Shown: in pieces, positions 42,253 to 53,284 of the stretch | Numbering within the stretch: the first letter of the stretch is position 1 | Layout: each line of letters opens with the position of its first letter | Assembly (NCBI GenBank): GCA_029204225.1 | Contig: CM055095.1 | Location: 73,384,753 to 73,448,752, forward strand | From: Diphasiastrum complanatum | Lineage: Eukaryota > Streptophyta > Lycopodiopsida > Lycopodiales > Lycopodiaceae | DNA length: 64,000 bases | Reading direction: 5' to 3' | The notes under the pieces: generated by a model | Told to the model about the DNA's origin: nothing | Database searches by the model: none | What the model saw: the letters and a program-made list of their open reading frames with translations, nothing else | Program-made: the position numbers and the translations under genes

Positions 42253-42534
42253 AGAGTCTTTGTAAAAACTCCTCTCTAAGCTTCCGGTATCTTTCTAATC
42301 TCGATTCTCTATCTGACATACATTAGAGATGGAAATGTCCTAGCATCAGGTACTCAACAATATCTGCTGTCCACTCAGTACTGCTTCAACATAGAACAAC
42401 GCAGCATCTGGCAGTTCATCATCCACTTCAGTATTAACTGGTGCGGATTCAATTCGTGAAACGTGATCGGCTAAATAATATTGCTTCCTCTTTTTTACCA
42501 CAATTTGAAAGTCAAATTCGGTCAATAATAATAA

Positions 42535-43029
42535 TCATCTTGCAATATTTCTAGTATTACACATCTTATTTACCAAGTAAAGTAACGGTTGATGATTTGT
42601 ATAAAATGTAAAGTGCATTTCCATGAGATAGTGACGAAATTTCCGAACAGAAAAAATCATGGCTAGCGCTTCACGTTCTGTTGTTGAATAATTCTTCTCT
42701 AGATATGTAAGTTGTCTGCTTGCAAATCGTATAGGATAATCCTTCTTATAGTCACCTGGCTGCGTCAAAACTGATCCAATGGCATATTTTGAGGCATCCA
42801 TATGAACATGAAATTCTAATGTCCAATCTGGAGAACGCAGTATTGGTGCTGAAGATAATGTTTTTTTTAACTTTTCAAAGGCTTCTAATGCCTCTAATGT
42901 CCAAATAGAAATACTAGTTAATTTGTATATAGGTCGTGCTAAATCCGCAAAGAAGATAATAAAAATTCGATAGTAGTTCGCATGACCCATAAACACATAA
43001 ACTCCTCGAATTGTTGTTGGCGGTGGCAA
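42535..43029 (-). pseudogene. gypsy RT connection and RNase H
   Basis: Includes GVYVFMGHANYYRIFI, KLKKTLSSAPILRSPDWTLE, HVHMDASKYAIGSVLTQPGD and KNYSTTEREALAMIFSVRKF followed by RHYL. The frame ends at 42535 within RNase H; the segment between 42535 and 42252 is in other frames, so the C-terminus is broken. Confidence 0.85.
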
Positions 43030-43145
43030 TTCACAATAACTTTGATCTTAGAATAATTGGTGGCAATACCATGTCTTGATATCACATGTTCAAGCACCAC
43101 TCTGTGAGAAACCCATATCTGGCATTTTTCTGGATTTAGAGAAAT

Positions 43146-44009
43146 CTAATATTTGCGGCATCTTTCAAAGACTTTCTCCAATCGATCCAGGTGGTTTGTA
43201 TCCGTACTATGAACTCCCAAGTCGTCCAAGTAAATTTCAAGAAATTTCTGCAGATAATCTTTAAAGGCAAATTGCATTACTCTTTGGAATGAACTTGGTT
43301 TACAGAGTCCAAACGACATTACTTTGTAAGCATAGGTGTCCCATTCTGTTGCAAAAGCAGTTTTGTGGCGATCGGCAAGTGCAATCTTAACCTGGTTGTA
43401 ACCACTAAATCCATCCAGGAAACTATAAGCTTCCACTCCAGCAAGGCGATCCAAAATGCTTTCTGTAAAAGGTAACGGAAAGTGATCCTTCCGTGTCACT
43501 TTATTCAATGCTTTGAGATTCACACAAATTCGCAATTTCTCATTTTTCTTAAGAACAATGACAATCTATGAAATCCATTCGGTATGCTCGATCTCATAAA
43601 TGAAATCAGCGTCAAGCAATCTCTGAAGTTCTTTCTTTATCAGATCTGCCACATTAGGATTACAACGATAGAACTTTGTAACCTTTGGTATTGCATCAGG
43701 TACTAAAGGTATGGTATGTTCAATGACTGATGTCGGAATACCCTTCAAATCTTGATAAGTCCATGCAAAACAATCTTGATACTTACTAAGTAGCAAACGG
43801 AGTGCTTGATACTGTTCAGGAGTAGGTTGTGATCCCACTTGTACAATCTTTTTCGGTTCTCCTGGTTTGGCAAGATTCATTGGCTGCGTCATAGCTGAGC
43901 CATCGTAAACCTCTTTAGATTCTGGCATGTGTTCTTCAGGTTCACGATGTGCTTTAGGTAACATGATAACCACATCATCCAATGTATAACGTTTAAAATG
44001 CTCTGGCAT
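43146..44009 (-). pseudogene. gypsy reverse transcriptase
   Basis: 44009-43566 covers the region before and at the start of RT (DCFAWTYQDLKGI, VIEHTIPLVPDA, LIKKELQRLLDADFIYEI). A TAG at 43566-43568 interrupts before the KKNEKLRICVNLKALNK block (43535). The palm follows: LDGFSGYNQVKIALADRHKT, FGLCKPSSFQRVMQ and the catalytic box EIYLDDLGVHS (Y-x-D-D retained). A second break occurs at 43146. Confidence 0.88.
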
Positions 44010-44090
44010 ATCATGTTGGACTACATTTGCTTGTTCTTTTTCGAAAGGACTTGTCTTGGATCTTCATTCAGTCTTCTTAGCAGGAATTGA

Positions 44091-44891
44091 TCATGGAGGT
44101 GATGACTTTCGGGATGATAAATCTTTCTTCTCAAGTGAAGACTTCCTAGACGATGATGTCTTGCTAGAGATCTGACTTGAAGAATCATTCTTGACTTTTC
44201 CTTTGCCTTTATCCAATAGAGGTGGCACTTCCTTTAAATCAATCTTTTGAGGGAGATTTTCCCATTTTAGGACCGTATTATAATGTTGCTTTGCTTGTTT
44301 CTTCGTCATCGAACCTGTCATCCTGTCTCCCTTCAATATAACCGCTTTGGGCGATTTGATTGTTCGTTCATCAGGAACATTACGCACTCCAAATCTGGTC
44401 GGATCCATATGATGTAAAATCTGTTCATCCGTAAGTTTTGCATTGCCATCATAAGTTAAGGCATGGCTCATTGGTAGGAGATCATCCTCAATTGGATTTG
44501 GTATAGGTTCCGTTGATATCCAGGCTACATTCAGCACATTTAGTGGAAACGTGATTGGCATATCCAAAGTTCAATCTAACAAGGAAATCTCGCTCATTTC
44601 TGATTGAATATCTTGTTGACACATATATCCTACTGTACAATCAATTGTTGCAAGGGCTTCGTTCCAATTCTCTAGTGGATCACAAGTGTGATCCATTGTT
44701 GATGAATCGTCATCCGCTTTTTGAACCACTGGCTTGATAGTCCAAGTTGTAGGATCAATTTTAACTACACGTTCACGATTTTCAAAAGTGATTTTGCCGG
44801 TACCCCAATTATGAATTACTTGCGCAACTCGTAACCATGGACATCCTAAGATAACTTGGTAGACATTTGGTGCTTCTGGTAAGTCCATCAC
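44091..44891 (-). pseudogene. gypsy protease C-terminal region and linker
   Basis: 44891-44571 reads NVYQVILGCPWLRVAQVIHNW, a typical post-protease ILGRPWLR segment with Arg replaced by Cys. 44567-44091 is a Ser/Lys-rich linker ending SSRKSSLEKKDLSSRKS. The aspartic protease core lies to the right (44890-45020) in broken frames. Confidence 0.65.
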
Positions 44892-45020
44892 AATGAAAGT
44901 AATGACGAACTATACTCTTGCAATCTTGACAGGTATATCTTTCACCATTCCTTGTGGACGAACCGTCGTATGATCAGCTAGCTTAATAGCAAAAGTAGTA
45001 GGCTTAGTCTTTGTAAGACC

Positions 45021-45479
45021 TCATTTTGTACATAGCTTTGTAGAAATTAGGTTAACTCCTTTATTTGGGCATTCTGCAACTCTGTGATTTTCTCCACATG
45101 CAAAGCATCCAAGTGGTGCTCTGGCCCAATTTCTCGAGGCTTGTTGTTGAGCGGCAGCATAAATGGCATACTGTTCTGGAGATCCACCTTCCTGATCATT
45201 ACCATAGCTCCATTGCTCAGCTCTTCCATAAGGCTCTGGTTCCATCAAATTGGCAGGAGGAGCGAAATGTTTTGGTAAGGCAGGCAAAGCTAGACATTCT
45301 GGGTATCCAAGAGTAGATTGTCGTAGTCTTGCTGCTGGATTGCCTCCATATTGTGGATCTCGATATCCCATCTGGGCATACCGTTGCTGAATTATCCGAG
45401 GGTTGAAGTTGCAAAAGGCAGTCTCATGGTCAAGTGAATTACATAGATGGCAAACACTGATTTCCATTTGTTTTTTCAA
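45021..45479 (-). CDS. gypsy gag nucleocapsid region with two zinc knuckles
   Basis: A 152-codon frame with CHLCNSLDHETAFC near its start and CFACGENHRVAEC near its end, both CCHC-type knuckles for RNA packaging. The upstream capsid (45480-46000) is in broken frames. The stop at 45021 precedes protease. Confidence 0.7.
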   Translation of the reverse strand: MKKQMEISVCHLCNSLDHETAFCNFNPRIIQQRYAQMGYRDPQYGGNPAARLRQSTLGYPECLALPALPKHFAPPANLMEPEPYGRAEQWSYGNDQEGGSPEQYAIYAAAQQQASRNWARAPLGCFACGENHRVAECPNKGVNLISTKLCTK

Positions 45480-46049
45480 TTGAGGACACTCATTTCCAGT
45501 GTGATTTCCTATACAAATAGAACATCAGACATTTTCTCTGGTAGGAAAAGTCTATGCAAACTTCTCAGGTTCCTTATTTGCTTCTTCGTGGAAATTTTCC
45601 AATGCTTTGATCTTCTCATCAAATTGCAACTACAACTTGTCCATCTGTTTCTGCTGGGTCTTCCCAAGTTTTTTGAACTCATTGGGAATCATTTCTGTAG
45701 TAGCATTGGCATTCGTTAATGCAATAATGATGGATGTCATAGTAGTCTGCCCTGTTGGCTCTGATGACGCTTTTTGTCTCTTTTTGACCAAATTTGACAG
45801 ATTTGACCGATTTTTGTTATTTTTTCTAATATCTCAGATCCAAATGGATCTTAAGATTGGTGATCTGAATAGCTTTCCCTGTTTATTAATCATATTAGAT
45901 TTCCAACAAGCAAATTTACTCAAAATTTAGCAAAATCAATCTCAAACTAACCCTACAATGCAGTTTTAACACTATTCATGCCACGACAAGATGCCTAATG
46001 CAAGCTAACCATCAACCAAACATGCTGCAAACTGAAAAATTGGTGTAGC

Positions 46050-46071
46050 TCCCCGACAACAGCGCCAAAAT
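46050..46071 (-). other. Primer-binding site (tRNA-Asp type)
   Basis: Directly inside the 5' LTR, the minus strand reads TTTTGGCGCTGTTGTCGGGG. It differs at two positions from the complement of the plant tRNA-Asp 3' end (TGGCGCCGTTGCCGGGG), the PBS used by Athila/Tat-type gypsy elements. Confidence 0.8.
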
Positions 46072-46814
46072 TGTAGTGGGTTTCTTTCTTTGCCTAACCT
46101 GAACCAAGATCTAGTCAATCTAGCATCAAAGAGACGAAGTTGTTGTCATGCGGAGGTTCGTTCCCATGAGAGCGATAGTATAGTTCAGATTTCAACATGA
46201 ATGGAGGATCTAACACTAACATCCATTAACACTTAGCATTAACACTACATCCATTAACCCTAAATCCACAACAATGATAGAAACTTACTCTTCTCTCTCT
46301 CCCTTTCTCTCTCACAAAAAGCATAAGAAATAGCAATCTCAAATATGATCAAATCCAACAATTAGAAAAATCCAAAGAAAGCATGAGAAATGGAGGAGAA
46401 GAGAGAAAGAGCAAGGACATTCATCAATCCATTTCTAAAGAGAACCAATCTGCTTTATTGAAATGAGAAAATGAACATCAGAAGCAACTCGAGTTGGTCC
46501 CTTTTTATAGTAGAGAGGAGGACTCTGGCCTTTGAATCCTATTGGTCCAGTCTTGTCTCTCTTTTTATTCAAATTTAAAAAAGTGTGGGAACCATCAAAA
46601 TTGGAGGGAAACCCAACTTTATTCACTAACTTGACATTTAGGCCCTGCGACATTAAAAGTCCCGCGAAAAGTCCTAAAGTCCTTCTATTAACATTTAACT
46701 AATCAATCAAATAACTATGTGACATCGGGTTGCACTTACACACGCAGGGTGCCAAATCCCTCTCACTTATTAACTAGGGTTATGTTTGCCTTGGGATCCG
46801 AAAACCCTCCAACA
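46072..46814 (-). repeat. 5' LTR of the complete gypsy
   Basis: 743 bp partner of 38906-39638, differing by scattered substitutions (roughly 4-6 percent by eye) and a small duplication (TTAGCATTAACAC near 46235). Confidence 0.95.
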
Positions 46815-46819
46815 AGATA

Positions 46820-47764
46820 TCACAAAGATGTAGAACCTCTCAAATCTCTTCTAGCACTTCTAACTAGAAAATCAACACATAGAATAGTGAAATCTTGATC
46901 AACCTATGATCTATCCTTAATCTAATGATTCTTGCCATTTCCTAAGATTGAAACACGCTCAAATGAAGTTCAGTAACCTCACAAACTAGAGATATAATCA
47001 AAATTAGGGTTTTGACAAAATCACAAAAAATTTGAATATCTCAAATTCTATATGCAATTTTTAAAAACTTGATATATCTTCTTGTAGACTCCAATGATGT
47101 CAAATTTCAGAGTTTATGGACTGAATTTGATCTACAAATGATCACAAAGAGTGATTGGTTTTTTGGGATCTTGATCTATATCAAGACTAGCTTCCGAATT
47201 TGGCTTCTACTTAACAATCTTTGTGTTTCCAAGCAAGAACAATCAAAAAAGATGATCCGCGGCTTCACATGTGTGAAGTACAGCTACTGTACGGCCTGAT
47301 AACAGAGAAATAGTTTACTTATAATTTACAAAGCATTCATCCACAAAGAAAGTGCTTAAGAGAGTCAAAACACAATGATAGCTTCACAAACCAAGATTTC
47401 TCATCATCAGCTCAATAATGGATCCATCATGGATCAAGTACAAATTCACCATAATCTCTCTCTAAGCTACATCCAACACGTGTAGGATAGCTCATTGTAC
47501 TTATCCATATCCACTTTGGATAAGATCTATCAAGTTTGCCACATCATCCATTGGTGGTTTGTGTTGACCTTCTAGATTCCTACAATCCAGGACCTAACTT
47601 TTATAATTTAGGAGATGTCATATTAGACTCAAATGAAAGCTAATCATAATAGATCTGAATAATCAAAGTGTCATTTCACACGTGTGGACAGGTCCTCACA
47701 CGTGTGGATCCACATAGATGTCTAATATTCATCAAAAACCATGTGAAAATTGCTAATTCTAACA
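46820..47764 (-). repeat. copia leader and LTR, PBS apparently deleted
   Basis: The right end is clear: on the minus strand a polypurine tract (complement of CTCCTCCTCAA, 47765-47775) is followed by TGTTAGAATTAGCAATTTTC, the LTR start, right after the copia pol end at 47772. The left part resembles the leader of the 13207-17833 element (TACTGTACGGCC; AACAATC) and abuts the gag ORF leader across the gypsy insertion. Between them no TGGTATCAGAGC is found; a deletion near 47297 probably removed the PBS and the LTR 3' end. CACACGTGTGG palindromes occur near 47676 and 47697. Confidence 0.55.
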
Positions 47765-47771
47765 CTCCTCC

Positions 47772-49732
47772 TCAATTTTTACATGATACAACTATAGTAC
47801 ATCTATCTACAACACCTAAGGCTGATCTTAAATTGATAAATGAAGCCTTTGGCAAGGCTTTAGTGAGTAGATCAACAAGGCAATATGAAGAAGACACATG
47901 ATGTAGCTTGATCTCCTTTGCTTGAACCTTTTCCCTCACAAAATGGTGAGCAATCTCTATGTGCTTGCTCCTTGCATGGAATGTGGGATTGGTTGCTAAT
48001 GCTTGGCTTGATTGGTTGTCACAAAATATTGTTGGCTGCTCCTCGGCCTCCATGACTTGTAATTCCACCAAAAGCTTTCATCATCACTATTGGAAATTTT
48101 TACATTTTGCTCCATAGGAGTTTCTACTCCTTTACAATCTTTCATTTCAAACTTTTCTAAGATAGAAGAAGCATATTTGGATTGACAAGTAAAACTCAAA
48201 TCCTTGCCTCTTGAAACTTCTATTCCTAATATGAAATGAAGATTACCAAGATCTACCATCTTAAACTCCTTAAACAATGCTACTTTCACTTCTTGTATAC
48301 CATCAAGATCATTTCCACTAAGGATAATGTCATCAACACACAAAATGAGAATGATGATTTTATCATCATTAAATATTAAGTACAAAGAAGGATCATAAGC
48401 ACTTACAACAAACTTAATCGAGTTTAAGAAGGTATTTAACCTAGAGTACCAAGCTCTAGGTGCTTGCTTAAGCCCATAAAGGCTTCTTAGCAACAAACAC
48501 ACTTTTTCCTCTTGATCTTCTTTGATGAAGCCCTCGGGTTGCCTCATGAAAATCTCCTCTTCCAAATATCCATTGAGAAAAGAATTAGTCACATCAAGTT
48601 GAAATAGAGTCCAATTGAAAGTAGTTTCAAGAGAAATAATCAACCTTATGGAAACTAGCGTAGCAACAGGAGCAAAAGTTTCATCAAAATCTACTCCCTT
48701 AGTTTGCAAGGACCCCTTTGCCACTAGCCTTGTCTTGTGTTTGTTGATGCTCCCATCTTGATTGTACTTCAATCTATAGATCCATTTGCACTCAAGTGGC
48801 TTTCTTCCTTGAGGAAGATCCACAAGCTTCCATGTATGATTCTCCATAAGAGCATCATACTCCTTTTGCATGGCATCCCTCCATTCTTGTGACTCCATAG
48901 CTTCTTCAAAGCAACTTGGCTCATCAAACATAGAAGTTAGAAAAGTATAAGAGGTAAGTGAATGTAGATCTTCCCTTTGTTCACCTTTGTCAACATAGGT
49001 GAGCCTTGAGGGCTCGGCCTTCCTTCTTGTAGATCTCCTTGGAGTCCTCGGATCTTGAGATGGATCTTCAAGATCTTGATCACATGTAGGCTCCTCCTCA
49101 AACCTTACAAGATCCTTGACATAAGATGGATTAGAAGCTTTCTCATTCAACTTGAAGTAGTTACCCTCATCAAAAGTAACATCTCTACTCACTAAAATCT
49201 TCTTAGTGACAGGATTATAGACTCTATATCCTTTGCTATTTTCAGCATAACCAACAAAGATCCCTTTAATAGAAGAAGGATTATCCTTTTTTCTTGTATC
49301 TAATGCTTGAAAAACATAGCAAGTAGATCCGAAAATTCTTAGATCTTTAAGATTCAGCTTCTTACAAAATAGAGCCTCATAAGATGTTATGCCTCCAATG
49401 GGCTTACATGGCAATCTATTACACAAATAAGTTGCACAAATAATAGCCTCTCCCCAAAAGGACTTAGGTAGAGATGCATCTAACCTTAAAGCCTTAGCAC
49501 ACTCACATAGTGTTCTATTCATCCTCTCGGCTATTCCATTTTGTTGAGGACTATAAGTACATGTAAGTTCTCTCTTAATGCCATTGTATTTACAAAACTC
49601 TATCAACTTGGTGGAAATATACTGTCCACAATTATCACTCCTCAATCCTTGAATTCTAGCATCAAGTTGATTTTCAACTAGAGTTTTGAACTTAACAAAA
49701 GAATGCCTTTCTTGTGGGAGTTGGGAACTCAA
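47772..49732 (-). pseudogene. Ty1/copia pol: integrase, RT, partial RNase H
   Basis: A 578-codon open frame (49732-47996), the longest in the window. It has integrase from LRSDNCGQYISTKL through YSPQQNGIAERMNRT and FGSTCYVF; a linker (SQDPRTPRRSTRRK); RT (CFEEAMESQEWRDAMQKEYD, NSFLNGYLEEEIFMRQPEGF, LYGLKQAPRAWYS, ILCVDDIILSGND with Tyr replaced by Cys before VDD); and ends after KISNSDDESF. The RNase H core is deleted; the tail resumes in a second frame (48071-47772: IFCDNQSSQALATNPTFHAR, DLLTKALPKASF). Upstream gag, protease and integrase N-terminus are missing at 49740. Confidence 0.9.
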
Positions 49733-49739
49733 TGGACAC

Positions 49740-50152
49740 TTTAGAAGGGCGCCCTCCTACTAGGTCCCATTGCCCAAGTTGTGCAAGTATACTTTGGTCC
49801 TAGACAAATAAAGTGATATGGTTCAAGGTTGAGGCCCAAGGTTTAGAAAAATAGTCATCCAATGACTTTCTAACACCTCTCTAGGTTCCATACCTCCATC
49901 CAAGACATAGACACCTACCTGCTCTTAACCAAGGACACTAGTACCTTAATCTAAGACACCTACCCTTAATACTAAGGGTACCCCTTATCCAAGGGTCACG
50001 TGACTCCATAGCTCCAACTAAGGTATAGTCGCTTGCCTGTCCTTATCCAAGGGCACATACCCTTAATCCCAAGGGTACCTTGCCATTTAGCCCCCAACAC
50101 TAAATGGACTATTAGGGGTCTGAAGTACTGCTAGTTACATAGGTATGTAGCA
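49740..50152 (-). repeat. Candidate 3' LTR part of the chromovirus fragment
   Basis: On the minus strand a purine tract (AGTTTAGGGGGACGG near 50167-50153) after the integrase/chromodomain stop is followed by TGCTACATACC at 50152, a plausible LTR start. The region carries repeated TTATCCAAGGG(T/C)AC and TTAATCCCAAGGGTACC words. No partner LTR in the window. Confidence 0.4.
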
Positions 50153-50168
50153 TTCCGTCCCCCTAAAC

Positions 50169-52070
50169 TTAAATTTTTCCTTGTAGGGAAAAATTTGAAA
50201 AATTCTTCTGGAGATCAGCCTCCTTTTTCCAAGTATCCTCCTCTTCTGATTTGCACCTCCACCTGACTAGAAATTTTCGAAGCCCTCTACCCCATAGAGT
50301 TCTTTGCGGGCTATTAACAATTGCCTCCGGTTTAGGTGGTCCACTCATGGACTCATCACGAAGAAGTTCCACTAGATCTTCCACAGGGACCAGGGTCTCC
50401 CCAACCCCCAACGAGGGTTTCAACTTACTAACATGGAAAACATGATGAATTTCAACGTTAGTTGGAAAGTCTAGTTTGTATGTGACCTTGTTTATCACTC
50501 GGATAACCTTAAAAGGACCGCAATACCTAGGCGCCAACATTGCACACTTAATAGTTTTCAATCCCCTAGAGTGACTAGGGACTCTCAAAAACACCTAGTC
50601 GTTGACAATGAATACCTTGTGCTTCCGATCAGCATAGTGCCTTGCCCTGTCCTGGGCACTTCTTATGCTATCTTTAGCCAGCTGTAACATTTCTTGCATA
50701 TCCGCAAGGAAATCAGCTCCGGCTTGCACCCGTAGGTTTTTCATGCCAACACTAATTGGTGATCGAGGTTGAAAACCATACATAAGCATGAAAGGGCTGA
50801 ATCCGATCGCTGAATGTTTTGCACTGTTATATGCAAATTCCACCAGTGGAAGGTACTGTTCCCAATCAAACTGCCGATGGCCCACATATGCTCGAAGCAT
50901 ATCCTCCATCATCTGATTGGTCCTTTCCATTTAACCGTCTGATTTCGGATGATCTGTAGAACTCAAACTTAAAGTTGTTTCCAACTTTTCAAATATTGCT
51001 TGCCGAAAATTCCTAGTGAATTTTGGGTCACGGTCACTGACAATATCGCAAGACAGCCCGTACAGTCAAAAAAGCTTCTCAACAAATAGTTGAGCTAGTT
51101 TTGAAGCTTTAACAGTAGTTTTCGTTGAGATAAATTGAGCAAACTTCGTAAGTCTGTCAACAATGACCCAAACCGAATCGTGGCCCTTCCATGTACGTGA
51201 AAGCCCGACCACAAAATCCATAGATATACTTTCCCACTTTCCGGTAGGAATATCTAAAGGATGTAATAGGCCACTAGCTTCTAGCCTCTCTGCTTTATTT
51301 AACTGACACTTAGTACATTTAAGTACATAGGCCTCTACCTGACTTTTCATCTTAGGCCGTCAAAATTGCCTTCGAACTAAGTCAAGTATTCTTTGTATAC
51401 CAGAATGTCCTGCGCATGGACTATCATGACACTCATGTAAGATTTGGTCCCTTAAAGTACACACACCTTTCCTTTACGAAACAAAATCCTGTTTCAAATT
51501 AGGAAATCTGTTTCAGTCTTTCCCTGATTCGAGGAGTCTTGCAAACCTGAATCGACCTCCGAAAGTACTTGATGCCAATACTTTCCAAAAAAAGGACCGG
51601 ACTCATATATTTCTTGAAGAGACTGAAACGATGCCGGTTCTATAACAGTAAAGCACAACTGATTAATAACTGGTAACCGACTCAAAGCATCCGCTAGAGT
51701 ATTTTGACTTCCTTTACAATAACGTATAAAAAAGTCAAAGATTTGCATTAGCTCAGCCCATCTAGCTTGCCTCCCCTTAGCATCACAGAAATATCGAAGA
51801 GTCTGATGATCCGTCAAAACTTCAAATCTGGCTCTCTACAAATAATGTCGCCAAATTTTCAAGGAATGAACAATTGCAAACAGTTCCTTCTCATAGGTAC
51901 AATACCTAGACTGAGCATGATTGAGTTTCTTGCTTTCATAAGCCACAAGATGTCCATCCTACATCAAAACAGCTCCAATAGCATAATCACTGGCATCGGT
52001 CCTAACCACAAAAGTCTTATTAGGATCGCCAATGATTAGTATTGGTGCCGAAGTGACACTTTTCTTAAGC
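50169..52070 (-). pseudogene. Chromovirus-type Ty3/gypsy RNase H, integrase and chromodomain
   Basis: Right to left: RNase H (52060-51494: TDHQTLRYF, RYCKGSQNTLADALSRLP), H2C2 (about 51480-51300: YVLKCTKCQLNK), core (51350-51066: SMDFVVGLSRTWKGHDSVWV; SDRDPKF near 51035), a stop, C-terminal core (50930-50595: ERTNQMMEDMLRAYVG, PLVEFAYNSAKHSAIGFSPF), and the GPF module with a chromodomain (50594-50169: RYCGPFKVI, PEAIVNSPQR, RKFLVRWRCKSEEEDTW). Chromodomains direct integration toward heterochromatin marks. Stops at several joints make it inactive. Same family as 9927-10830. Confidence 0.9.
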
Positions 52071-52269
52071 AACTCAAAACAATTATTCATATCCTCCATC
52101 CACACCACTAGTGGACTCTTAGCCCTCCAGCTTAGCTTCTTATATTCAAGCCACTAATAAGCAGCTTCTTGAAACTAATCAAAGAAACCAAGACTTAGAG
52201 TCTAGGTTAGCCAATCAGAAAGCATGTAGTTCCACCTCCTATAAAAGTGTTTAAGGGGGAGAAGAAAGA

Positions 52270-52840
52270 TAGGATTATCTTGGTGGTGTTGGGCACTTTA
52301 CCAAGATAGATCTAAGGTCGAGATTCCATCAGATACACATTAAGACAAAAGATATACCAAAAACCGGGTTTTGAACTCGCTTTGGTCACTACGAATTTTT
52401 GGTGTTGCCTTTTGGTTTGACCAATGCACCGACAACTTTCCAACAAATGATGAACGATTTGTTCAGGCCATATTTGGGAAGATTTGTAGTGGTATTCTTA
52501 GACAATATCCTAGTGTTTAGTAAGACTTTGGCGAAATATAAAGAGCATCTTAGGATTGTCTTGGACATTCTAAGAAGGGAAAAGCTCTTTGCCAAGGAGT
52601 CTAAGTGTGACTTTTTTGCTAAGGAATTGTCCTACTTGGGACATAAGATTTCCGAACGGGGGGTGGAGATTGAGGCTGATCGTATCCAGAGGGTTATTGA
52701 TTGGCCTATTCTCACCACAGTTCAGGAAATCAAGTCTTTCTTGGAGTTTGTGAGATTTTTCCATTGGCATATTCCCCAATTTGCTCGATTGGCATTTCCC
52801 CTTACCCAGGCCTTGAAAGAGGTTACCATCCTTTGTCTAG
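52270..52840 (+). pseudogene. Ty3/gypsy reverse transcriptase fragment, opposite strand
   Basis: A broken N-terminal palm (52270-52400: TKIDLRS-like, GHYEFLVLPF in mixed frames) joins the open frame at 52399: PFGLTNAPTTFQQMMNDLFR, VVFLDNILVFSKTL, CDFFAKELSYLGHKI, FARLAFPLTQALK. The catalytic box reads LDNI instead of LDDI, a D-to-N change by a single G-to-A, so it is dead. It points toward the chromovirus fragment head-to-head, implying inversion or a separate insertion. After 52830 the frame runs into unrelated Lys/Pro-rich text. Confidence 0.88.
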
Positions 52841-53284
52841 CTCTAATACCACTTTTACAAGTAGAGGTGAGGAAGTCCTCCAAATCCAAGGTAGAGCCTC
52901 CAAATGTCCTACAAGCAACTTGCAAACTTCAAGATGCTCCCCAACTCCAAGCTAGGATGCCTCCACCTGCAAGTAAGGATCTGCAAGCCTCCAAGGATCT
53001 TTCCTCCACCTGTGTCCCTACTCTTTAAACACAAAGATAGATAACAAGTTGGCCCAACCATAGCTAGATCCAAGCTTCAAGAAAGACCTATCTAGCACCC
53101 CCTTGCTAACCATAAACAAATCACAAGCATACCACAACACTCCATAGCATACTCAAGATCCAAACCTACTTATGTCCCATACCATAAGCAAGATCCAAAC
53201 CTCAAGCATACTACCACAAGAAAGCACTCTACACACTAGTAGCAACACTAGAGCATAAGCCAAGCAAACAGAGATCCAAAAGTA
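52841..53284. other. No gene recognised; CAAG/CCTCCAA-rich DNA
   Basis: Sequence with many CTCCAA, CAAGC and GATCCAA words. On the minus strand TGGTATTAGAGC occurs at about 52842-52853, a PBS-like word, which may mark an otherwise unseen LTR element to the right; not confirmed. Confidence 0.3.

Larger units (their letters stand above)
38906..46814 (-). mobile_element. Complete Ty3/gypsy LTR retrotransposon with 5-bp target duplication
   Basis: LTRs are 38906-39638 (733 bp, 3') and 46072-46814 (743 bp, 5'); in element orientation TGTTGGAGG...CACTACA. The flanks AGATA (38901-38905) and AGATA (46815-46819) are a perfect target duplication. The PBS next to the 5' LTR (TGGCGCTGTTGTCGGGGA) matches the tRNA-Asp 3' end with two mismatches. 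Domain order gag-PR-RT-RNase H-INT is gypsy type, with an additional ORF after integrase as in Athila/Tat-like lineages. A few stops and residue losses are present, so it is probably now non-autonomous. It is inserted in the leader of a copia. Confidence 0.95.
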
